Shown in pieces: positions 8,420-17,110 of a stretch of DNA of 64,000 nucleotides (positions are counted from its first letter, which is position 1; the number at the start of each line of letters is the position of its first letter). The stretch is from Didymella arachidicola (lineage: Eukaryota; Ascomycota; Dothideomycetes; Pleosporales; Didymellaceae). The translations under genes were made by a program, and so were the position numbers. The notes below the pieces were generated by a model. That model was not told where the DNA came from. It saw only the letters and a program-made list of their open reading frames with translations, and did no database searches. The stretch covers positions 310,001-374,000 of the forward strand of contig CM050000.1 in assembly GCA_016630955.3 (NCBI GenBank), read 5' to 3'.

Positions 8420-11284
8420 CTACATCACGTTGCATCCTTTCTGCATCCCTTTTCGCTTGTCTTCCATCAAGACTAGCAGATCAAGATATTTCTCCTCAAA
8501 TACCACAGCGATGATATGAGATGGAAGCAGCCCTATGGAACCAGGTATGGGATCAATTGATGGATCAGCTCCAGCCTCAAGTAGCTTCTTGCAAGCCGTA
8601 AACCATGCTTGCTGCAGACTACTGGCTACAGCTGGCCTATTTGGACCTCCTCGACTGTAAGCAGCTGTCTCGTGACAGGAAACCAAGAAGAGCCTCCAAA
8701 CCGATCGGTCTTCGTGCGAGTACAAGGGTTTGTTGATGGTCTCTATTCTGTAAGGATCGAGTTGGAGCAACAGCTGTACCATCTCGATGTTGACCATTGG
8801 ATCGTCATGCTCTGAGTGATACTGCATACCAATGGGAGTATTGCGAAGCGGTCGTAATGCGTAGTCGATAAGGGGCCTTCCTTGCTTTTTGATCCGGCTG
8901 GGATCTTCCTCGAGCGTTGCCCGCACGTATCGTGTAAGTCGAGCCTGTACAAAAAGTGCGAGAAAATTGCAATGCCCACCCTCGTCGTATAGATCAAGCC
9001 CTCTTCGTTTGAGGTTGTCCCTCAAGTGGGTCCAATGAAGTTTCCTGCCGCTATTGTGGACATGGTACATGTTCACTTCATTTAGCTCATCGAGTATCTT
9101 GGTCGCAGGTGACTCGTCGCCCTCACTCACCCTGAGTTCTACTTCACGAGCGTAGTAAAGGAGCTCATCCGTTAGACCTTTGATCTGGTTGATGAAGATC
9201 TTTTGATTAAGATCGGGATGATTGAGAGATTTCAGCAAAAACAACTGTATCCTGCACAATGAGAGCATTGGGTCGAACGACACATCCAGTCTAGCGCGTA
9301 GGTCTCTGTCGTGGTTGTCTCTGAGGTATTCTGCGACTGTTCGATGCATGAAGTCGAGTGGTTGACTGAGGAAGGTGGGATGAGGCCCATCTTCTACCAC
9401 CATAAGGTCACCGCATCTGTTCTGCACACTCGATTTGAGATCAACATCTTTGTAATCCTCCACTGGATGACACGGCGTCTTAATTGCATAGTCAGCATCC
9501 GACCTCTCACGATCAAGAAGCGAGAATGCGAACAATGGGAGCGGCTGTAGCTCATAGATCGCAATCAGGAACATTTTTGCCATATCCACTTGATAGCTTG
9601 GGCTGATGTCGTTGATCATACGTTCGAAGTATTTGTCCAGTCCGCGGGGAAAATTGTTGGTGATCTCTTGCAGCTTTTCGACCTGCTCGCCAGTCTTGAC
9701 AGCGTGAACCAGGTCTTTTGTCACAAGTGCGACCCACAGCCAGACTCCTTTCGCATGCTCCGCAATATCGTTCACGATCTTCTCACAACCAGGTAGATCG
9801 AAGGAATGCAATCGCTTGAATTTGGTCTCGGCGAGCAGATTGTTGCGAACGTGGTTAGCCATATCGCGTTTGATATAATCAGAGATATCGACCGTGTGTT
9901 TGAGGTCTCGGATCTCGTGTTCGAAGATAGATCTGAAACGGCTTGAGACACAAACCTTGATGTTGCGTGACCGTGTGAGCAATCCAAGAATCCCAACTAC
10001 CTCAGTCTCTCGGCCGTCATACTCGTCTAGGCCGTCGATGAAGAAGCAGAACTTGGCGTATATATCCGCTTCAGCAATCCTTTGGAATGCGAGCTCAAGG
10101 TGATGCATCTCCCACGTTTCATGCTCGAGACGGCCGAGCGTCGTATACTTCTCCAAGGCGGGTGCCGCTCGCAGTATTTGATAGAGCAGCGATTGGAAGA
10201 GACCCCGCCGAGTCTTCTGAAGTTCGAAACCTTGATTCCAGAAGTAATAACTTGCGGTGAATAGCCTTGATGGCGTTGTCCATTCCTCAAGTGCTTGCAT
10301 GGTCTGACTATGCTCAGAAGCGTATTTCATCAGTGTCGACTTTCCGCTACCTGGCTGCAAAAATGTTAGCCGGGAGCCAATGAGCGCATGTAATTCAACT
10401 CTACCTTTCCTAGAACCATGTAGATACCGTCTTCGTGACGAAGCCAGGAGGTGAATGATCTTAGCTCGGGGCCAAAGAGCCAACTTTTTGAAGATCGGTC
10501 TGCGTGGGGTATATCACGCCAACGCTTGCTCAACACTGGAACGTAGAGACTAGGAATGATTCGAATCTGACGAAGACACGCTGCATGTTCCTCCTGGAAC
10601 ACGCTGAGTTTGGTTAACTGTAGGAGTCGAAGAGCCGTCTGTTCTTCAGCATCTTGAGACCTCTGCTGCATTAGATCGATCAATTGAGATCTGATGTCAT
10701 TGATTTGACCGTCGTAATGGATCTTGTGTTCCTTCTGCATCCCAACAATCCTATCTAGCTGCGCCATAGTTGCTGAGTGCTGATCACTTCGTGTTGTGCT
10801 GATCAGTAAGCCTTCATCGAATCGAGGAAAGCGACTCACCCTTGCAGCATGTGCGAGAAAGATAACCTGATCTTGTTCTCAAGCGCTTCCAGCCGCCTGC
10901 GCAGCTCATCGAGATCCTTGCGTTTGCTCAGTGTTTGGAAGGCTATCCTGAGGTCCTCGTACGTCTTCCATGCCGTGTCTCGTTTCTTTAGCTTGTCCAG
11001 TACCTTTTGCATAGTCTTAGCCAACTTCTCACACTCCTTAACAAGACCTAGCAGCGTAGTCTCGTCTTGCGACAAGGCGTGTTGAGAGATTTGCATATTC
11101 TTCACACACTCGTTGGAACTCTGGACGCTTGGCAAGATGTGCGTCAGCTCATCTATCTTTGCCGTTGTACCGTTAAGGGAGCTGTAGACATCGCGGGTGG
11201 CCGAGACCAGCTTTGAAGCTTTGCACCAAAGTCGATGAGCTGGATGATATTTCCCACCAGACCTACAACTGCAAGCTCTGCCAT
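8420..11284 (-). pseudogene. NACHT-domain STAND (NLR-like) protein with an N-terminal frameshift
   Basis: Introns: 10799-10839 (or 10787-10839; both keep frame) and 10355-10404, whose removal rebuilds the P-loop GKPGSGKSTLMK. The Walker B region is CFFIDGLDEYDG. The N-terminus MAELAVVGLVGNIIQLIDFGAK resembles the fungal STAND N-terminal domain and is followed by a helical region (about 45-200), NACHT (about 290-480) and a long C-terminal part with a weak ankyrin-like stretch (LLEAGADPSIDPIPG). An 8-nt direct repeat at 11211-11218 shifts the frame after residue 22; without it the exons would give 921 codons. Such proteins act as intracellular sensors in heterokaryon incompatibility and defence. 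Element C sits 91 bp upstream of the ATG. Either the gene is inactivated or a downstream start is used. Confidence 0.8.
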
Positions 11285-11376
11285 ACCTCTAACAGTAATC
11301 GTGAAATATTCGGGGTCGCGAGCCTTGCAGCCGTGAGATTCGATCAAGTTGAGCGGGGGGCCCCACCAGTGGAGTA

Positions 11377-11417
11377 CCGTGTCCGTGCACTCAATGCACG
11401 CCGTCAGTCAATGCACG
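11377..11417 (+). repeat. Left terminal inverted repeat of element C
   Basis: CCGTGTCCGTGCAC, TCAATGCACG, spacer CCGTCAG, TCAATGCACG. Confidence 0.93.
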
Positions 11418-12584
11418 CGATCGCGATTTCGTCCCAACTTCGCACCCCCCACAACTCAACGCCACGATGACTATGGAAGAAGCCCTTGCAGAGCTAGATG
11501 CTCTTAACTCTAGCGAAGAAGTTTGCTACGCGACAATAGCTAAAAAGCATAGTGTTAATCGCTCAACGTTGTCGCGCAAGCACCGAGGTGTCAGCGGGTC
11601 GCGTGCAGAGGCAGGTTTAGCACGTCGCAATCTTCAACCAGAACAGGAGGCAGAGCTTGTGACGTATCTGGAGGGATTGACAGAGCAAAAGTTACCTCCT
11701 ACAAGAGAGATGGTGCAGAATTACGCGTCTGATATCGCTGGACACCCTGTCTCCGAGAGCTGGGTCACACGCTTCCTCCACCGACACCAAGATGAGCTTA
11801 CATCCCAATGGAGCACTTCTATGGATCGACAACGCCATGCTGCTGACTCTAGTGATAAGTACAAGGTGTACTTTGAACAGCTAGGCAGCAAAATCAACTT
11901 CTACGAAGTGGAGCCTGAGCATACGTACAATATAGATGAGAAAGGCTTCATGGTTGGAGCCGTTGGCAGACAGAAGAGGATCTTTAGCAGGAGGCTGTTT
12001 AAGAAGAAGCAGTTTAAGCAGATGCTGCAGGATGGTAATCGTGAATGGATAAGCTTGTTAGCGTGTGTATGCGCTGACGGCACAGCGTTGCCGCCAGCTC
12101 TCATTTACGCAGCTGACTCAAAGAACATACAAAACACATGGGTAGAGGATGTGAAGGTAGGAGAACATATGGCCTTCTTTGGAGTATCAGGCAGTGGCTG
12201 GTTAAACGATGGGCTTGGTCTTGCCTGGCTCCAGCAGGTGTTTGAGCGCTTCACAACAGCCAAAGCTCGGAGAAAGTACCGCCTGTTGCTTGTGGATGGC
12301 CACGGGAGCCACCTAACAGAAGAGTTTCTGGAGTATTGCCACAGGCATAAGATACTGTTAGGTATCTATCCACCTCACAGCACGCACACGCTGCAGCCGC
12401 TTGATGTAGTAATGTTTAAGCCTCTCAGCACAGCATACTTAAAGAAGCTAGCAACACGCCTTCACAAGCATTAAGGCCTAGTGCCTGTAACTAAAGCTGA
12501 CTTCTTTGGCCTGTTCTGGGATGCTTGGGCAAGCAGCTTCACTGCAAAGAATATCTTTAGCTCGTTCAAGGCGACAGGTGTACA

Positions 12585-12597
12585 CCCATTTAACCCC
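12585..12597 (+). repeat. Target-site duplication, 5' side of LINE copy 2
   Basis: CCCATTTAACCCC, within codons for HPFNP of transposase C. Repeated at 13525-13537. The exact edge is blurred because the LINE tail and LINE start also have CCA/CCC. Confidence 0.8.
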
Positions 12598-13524
12598 CAC
12601 CCCTCACCCCCGACTGGAAAAGCCGCTCTGCCTACACTCTCAGGCATCAAGACGATAGCCCGCAAGACACTGCGACACACACAACAGACCTGGTGGTCTG
12701 ACAAGAAGACTAAGCTCTCGAAATGGTACAAGAGCTGGGACTTGGACTATGCACCACGCAGCAGTCCAAGGGAACTAGACCTACCAAGGGCCACGTTAGC
12801 CAGGCTCCTCTCCATCCAATCTAGGCATGGGGACTTTGCCTGGTATCACCGAATGTACAATCACAAGGATGCAAACCTTAGCTGCTCATGCGGGCGCGAC
12901 AAGACGCCAGAGCACCTCGTGCTCTGCCGCAAGACCCGCGGGAGCTTTAGCAGATGGCCGCTGCGACCACTAATACTACCATCCAGCCAGGCTGATGGCC
13001 TAGCGTACACTGCAGCACTAGTGAAGGAGCCAGAGGCCTTTGACGCCTTTGTCAAACTTACACAGTACTTCACCAAGATCTGCCCCCGCTAGCTCCTGCA
13101 GCCCTGCAACAGCAGCAAACACCTGCACCTAGTTCTGCTAGGTCCAGCACAATCGATGCAACACTCTTCACCCCTCCACCCCTCCACCCCTCCACCCCTC
13201 CACCCCTCCACCCCTCCACCCCTCCACCCCTTCACCCCCTCCACTCACACGATGTCTCTTTCTCTCTCTCCTACGGCACATATATGCCTCAGAATGCAAG
13301 GAAATTACCCTAATATACATACATCGCTTAGCCTCCCCAACTGGACGGGGAGCTGTAGTTCTGAAATGGTAACAATACCCGCGCAGGCAGGAAATGCTTT
13401 CTAAGGTAGTGTATCAGCACTGTAATTCCATAGCTTAGCACGTCGTACATGCCCTTCGGGAGGCGAGATGATGGACTTATTCCACATCAACTAGACGAAA
13501 AATGAATACCAACCAACCAACCAA
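12598..13524 (+). mobile_element. Tad-like LINE, 5'-truncated copy 2, inserted in transposase C
   Basis: 927 bp. It holds the last 160 or so codons after RNase H, with the zinc motif LSCSCGRDKTPEHLVLC, a stop at 13090-13092, a 3' UTR of about 400 bp with a minisatellite, and a (CCAA)4 tail. A 13-bp target duplication CCCATTTAACCCC flanks it (12585-12597 and 13525-13537). The ORF is intact over this stretch, unlike copy 1. The truncated ORF happens to be in frame with the transposase upstream. The 3' UTR matches copy 1 closely but for the minisatellite. Confidence 0.88.
13171..13234 (+). repeat. 8-bp minisatellite CCCCTCCA in the LINE 3' UTR
   Basis: About seven perfect tandem units of CCCCTCCA plus a diverged one. 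Copy 1 has only a short C-rich run at the matching place (1360-1380), so the array expanded in this copy alone. Confidence 0.9.
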
Positions 13525-13537
13525 CCCATTTAACCCC
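13525..13537 (+). repeat. Target-site duplication, 3' side of LINE copy 2
   Basis: CCCATTTAACCCC, following the CCAACCAACCAA tail. The transposase frame resumes here as PFNPNVILDRF. Confidence 0.8.
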
Positions 13538-14406
13538 AATGTTATACTCGATCGCTTCACCAACGACGACTCAGACACCTCTAGCAACGCTTCAGAGGAA
13601 GCTCCTACATACGGCGGCGAGGCATGGCAGAAACTGAATACAGTCATAAAACGCGCGTTGAGTAGTGCCTCAGAGAAGGACGCATCTATTGTTCGGCAAT
13701 CGCTCCACTACATGGCCATACAGAACACCCTTCTACAGAGCGAAAATGAGGGCCTGCTTGACGCTCTTACTGTTAAGAAAAGGAGAAAGATGAAGGGCAA
13801 GTCTCTAGACCTGCTGCAACACTATGAGTACTGGGGGCCTTCAATGATGTGGACTCCTCGGTCATTCAGGGAAGCCAAGACCCGCATGAGGCTTGCAAGG
13901 GAGGAGCGAGAGGCAGACGAGAAGGAGAAAGCTGACATGAGGGAGCTTGCTAAGGCTAATAAGCTATACAATGAGAAGATTGCGCAGGAGAAGCGTGATG
14001 CGCGCGCAAGGGAGAAGGAAGAGCGTGACCAGCAGAAGGCTAGGAAGGCTAAGGAAGTCGCTGAACGCAAGGCTGAGAGAGAGCGTCAAAGGCAAGCTCG
14101 CAACTCTCAAAAAGCTATACGAAAGCCCTCTATAGGCAAGCGCAAGGCTCTGGAGAAAGAAGCACCAAAGAAGAAGCAGAAACGTAGTGCTGGGGATGAT
14201 GTAGCTGGTGCCTCGCGCATAGCGCGTACGCCAACACCTCCACACCAAACCAACACTCGCGGCCGCAAAATCCTTCGGCCAAGAAAGTTTTGGTAAGAAA
14301 GTTTGTTCTATAGGTTGATAGAATGCTCCACTAAGTTATCCTGTAATACAAGCTGTTGTGTGTGGCTCTACAGCCTCAAGTCTCTGTAGCCCGTTTTGGT
14401 GATGCG

Positions 14407-14447
14407 CGTGCATTGACTGACGGCGTGCATTGAGTGCACGGACACGG
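14407..14447 (-). repeat. Right terminal inverted repeat of element C
   Basis: Inward on the minus strand it is identical to the left end over all 41 bases listed there, so element C is probably a fairly young insertion. Confidence 0.93.
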
Positions 14448-14661
14448 TATGGGGGCCAGAATGGCTGGCGCTTCACGAATCACGATTGGCCAACGTTCCA
14501 AGTCGGTCCCATGATCCTCAATCCTTGCCATCAACATCAACGTTTTTGAAGGCTCCGCGGTGCTCGGATACATAGCCAGAGGGCCGAAGCAGCTCACCAT
14601 CAGCAAAAATATCACCGACTACACAGCTCGCCACAGCACGAGAGGTTGTAAAAATCTCACA

Positions 14662-15030
14662 ATGCCACAGAAGTCTGTGTCTCCTCCTCGTCCGTTCAAC
14701 ACCAACATCGAAGGCAACGAGTACACGCTTTTGACCGGCCGCGATGCAAACAGTACGACGTACTGGTCAAGAGACGAGAACCCATGGAAGAGAAGACCTG
14801 CCCGCGCTGTCTTGTACCTGATGTCACGGAAATGGCATGTACTTTTCTTTGTCGTCGTGATCGCGTCGGGCGTCCCGCTGCTGCAACTAGCCAGCGAAGG
14901 TATCTTCAACCCAGGCCTTCTGGTGCTGTCGTCTGGGACGCTGCTATTTTGGGCCATCTTTGCTGGTATCGACCGCGAACGAAGAAGGGGAGAACGGAAC
15001 CCCTGGGATCACGAGATAGGTTCACAGTGA
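14662..15030 (+). CDS. Small two-helix membrane protein, function unknown
   Basis: 122 residues from the ATG at 14662 (CACAATGCC). The open frame extends 102 nt upstream, but that part lacks protein character. A polar N-terminus of about 50 residues (MPQKSVSPPRPFN..) is followed by two hydrophobic segments, about 59-78 (WHVLFFVVVIASGVPLLQLA) and about 84-103 (PGLLVLSSGTLLFWAIFAGI), then a charged tail RERRRGERNPWDHE. I do not recognise the family. A decayed copy of the membrane part lies 300 bp downstream, which supports the reading frame as a real gene. Element C ends 214 bp upstream. Confidence 0.6.
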   Translation: MPQKSVSPPRPFNTNIEGNEYTLLTGRDANSTTYWSRDENPWKRRPARAVLYLMSRKWHVLFFVVVIASGVPLLQLASEGIFNPGLLVLSSGTLLFWAIFAGIDRERRRGERNPWDHEIGSQ

Positions 15031-15279
15031 AGCTGTCATCTCTGGAGTGAGCGGGTAGCGCGCTTGACGATTGCGCGAGAACTCGTAGCTGTGGAATGAA
15101 AGAGAGTCTCAGCCATCGTGGCCAGGTTTTGATGCTCTGCGTATGGACACTGTGACCCCAGGGTTGCGCTTGGCCTCAAAGTCTGGTCTCGGGCCGCGTC
15201 GAGACACATGCAAGCCTTTGTCACCGCGATCGATTGTTGTCTACTGGGTCGATATGCCATCCTCTGCTAGACATTAACG

Positions 15280-15620
15280 GTGAATGCAACCAATGCGTTT
15301 GATCTGTGGGTGGGTGCCATGTGGTCGCTTGATCGGCGGCAAGAGGTAGGCACTTGCTTCAAGACTGCGAGCCGACATTTATTGGGGAGACAAGCACATT
15401 GGGCTATCTTAAGGAGCTATGGGTATGCAAGAAGATGGCACATACTCTTCTTCATCCTTCTGGTTGTGACATCCGTTTCATTGTGATATAGGGCCGGAGA
15501 TGGTGTCAGCTCAGGGCTATTGTGAATCTGCTCAGCTACTATCCTAGTCTGGGCAATGTTCCAACATGTATCGCGACAAGATAACAGAGGAATTCCATGA
15601 CAACATCCTAAAGCACAGAT
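15280..15620 (+). pseudogene. Decayed tandem duplicate of the small membrane protein
   Basis: In one frame: ARRWHILFFILLVVTSVSL, stop, YRAGDGVSSGLL, stop, ICSATILVWAMFQHVSRQDNRG, IP, stop, QHP. This follows the parent gene from its first membrane helix (SRKWHVLFFVVVIASGVPL) through the second (PGLLVLSSGTLLFWAIF) to the charged tail (NPWDHE). Three TGA stops lie at about 15484, 15529 and 15597; the last falls where the parent has Trp. The N-terminal 50 residues are hardly recognisable. Not functional. Confidence 0.7.
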
Positions 15621-15853
15621 GGCATCTTTCAAACCGTTGGCTGACTGCAGAGATTGACATTGCACCAGCCAGCGTCGGGACCTGCATGCATTAGTAACTG
15701 CAAGCTGGTGGTTGAAGTAACGGGCTGTCGTTTGGCCGTCCATATCAAAATGGATCTGCTGGGTTCGGACTGCGATTTTATTTTATGCTACGAACACAGT
15801 ACCATTTCCGACCATTGCATACCCACTATGCATACAAGATCTCTCTTCTACTA

Positions 15854-16201
15854 CTATGGATTTTGAAACCTCTTGATCCTGCGTTTGATATTCTGAATGG
15901 AGTTCCGTAAATCCTCTGCCTCCTCCTGAGGAACTGGACTGCTGGATCCAGACGAATAAACAAGCTTGTTGCTCGACGTCTCAAGGGCGTTTGCTTCATC
16001 GATCATGTCGGCTAGAATCTCGTTTTGACGGTTGTGCCTCTCGCTCCTCTCTCGAGCAACCGATTCATCATTGGTCAACCTCTGCGCTGGACCCCGACGC
16101 AGAACAACCCCAGAGTCCGGCCATTCTGTTGAGATATCTACCCAGGTATCATCGTTCAAAAAGCGGCGTTTGTAGCCTGAGAACTGTTGTTCGTATGTCA
16201 T
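15854..16201 (-). CDS. Hypothetical protein, charged and helical
   Basis: 115 residues, ATG at 16201, no intron. Begins MTYEQQFSGYKRRFLNDDTW, then a strongly charged, probably helical stretch (about 45-75, RERSERHNRQNEILADMIDEAN) and a C-terminal helix (EEAEDLRNSIQNIKRRIKRF). No signal peptide or membrane segment. I do not recognise it. Its residue composition is protein-like and there is no competing frame. Bases 15621-15853 hold nothing I can name. Confidence 0.45.
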   Translation of the reverse strand: MTYEQQFSGYKRRFLNDDTWVDISTEWPDSGVVLRRGPAQRLTNDESVARERSERHNRQNEILADMIDEANALETSSNKLVYSSGSSSPVPQEEAEDLRNSIQNIKRRIKRFQNP

Positions 16202-17110
16202 TGGTGTTAGTATAGGGAATTTGGTGAATTATGAAGTTAAAGACGACAGCAGGAATGTATACGCATATTTATCTAAGCCTCCCAGCGCCAGAGACTACTC
16301 CATGATGCTTGACGTGTCGCGTATGAGTTAGCAGCACTGTTTTCAGTACAGCGAAAGTTCAGACACCGTAGCTTGCGATCAGAGGGAGATGCTGCTGGCT
16401 ACGAGCATGAGTGTGGTTTGCCTTGTTGTGGGTTGCCCAGATGGTGGTAGCATTGTTGATTACCTGCCCCGTCATATTATAGCTGTTGTCTCAACCAGCA
16501 AAGAACAGAAAGCTGACGTGGAGGTCGTGCGTTGTGCGTTATACGTCTGGAGCGATCAGGTGAGAGTTTGTGCGCAGGTTGACGCAGCCATCTTCAGCCC
16601 GCACACAGATCTTATTGAGTTACGCCATAACAGCGGCACGCATCAAGATGCCCCTTACCTTCGCATCGCTCAGTAATCCATCTGAGACACACGTGTGTTA
16701 TCTCTGCCCTATCTTTGGTTGATAGGCAGTATCCATCAGCCACTCCTCCGGTTGTCGCCGCCCAATCTCCGCTACCACTCACCTTCCACATTGAGCGGAG
16801 TCCTCGGCATCTCCTGGCCTATCAGACTTAGCACGCGTCAACACGCGCCTCAGTGCCAAGCAAGGGACAGCTTCGCACGACTCCGAACATTGATCTTCTC
16901 CTGCTTTCATAGGCAATGAGCTAGATGCGCGGTGCAGCTGCCAGGAACAGGGCAAGCGTGCGGGTGCAGTTTATGATGCATCCTGCGATCCAGGTCTCTG
17001 GGCAGGGACACTAGGTGTGGCAATGCATCTTTACCATGGATTGGGCCTTGTATAAGAATAGAGGCTGCTCTTGCAGATCAAGGTGTTCGTGGACGAAGCG
17101 CATCGACTCA
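16202..17110. other. Spacer without a supported gene
   Basis: It separates the hypothetical protein (minus) from the nuclease (plus) and should hold both promoters. A 95-codon open frame at 16389-16676 has no recognisable features. A TATA-like TGTATAAGAA at 17048-17057 lies about 60 bp upstream of the nuclease ATG. Confidence 0.5.

Larger units (their letters stand above)
11467..14296 (+). pseudogene. DDE transposase of element C, broken by a stop and a LINE insertion
   Basis: ATG at 11467 (MTMEEALAELDAL). HTH_psq (about 1-45), CENPB-type HTH (about 50-112, SWVTRFLHRH), DDE core with YNIDEKGF, LLLVDGHGSHL and HTLQPLDVVMFKPL. The frame is cut by TAA at 12472-12474, where relatives read LQKSQGL, so a Gln codon became a stop (CAA to TAA, RIP-type). 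It resumes in the same frame to ATGVHPFNP, where the LINE enters, and continues after the LINE (13525) as PFNPNVILDRF, a coiled coil and the basic tail, ending at 14296. The part after the LINE resembles element A, not B or the fragment at 281-1064. Confidence 0.9.
11377..14447 (+). mobile_element. Element C: pogo/Fot1-type DNA transposon carrying a nested LINE
   Basis: Flanked by TA (11375-11376 and 14448-14449). Terminal repeats are identical for about 43 bp. Without the 927-bp LINE and one 13-bp target copy it would be about 2130 bp, close to element B. It is inserted head-to-head in the upstream region of the NACHT gene, between that gene and the small membrane-protein gene at 14662. Confidence 0.92.

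Noticed and set aside
12481..13092. A fusion gene of transposase and RNase H tail
   Set aside because: The join is the accidental in-frame entry of a 5'-truncated LINE, and a stop at 12472-12474 precedes it.
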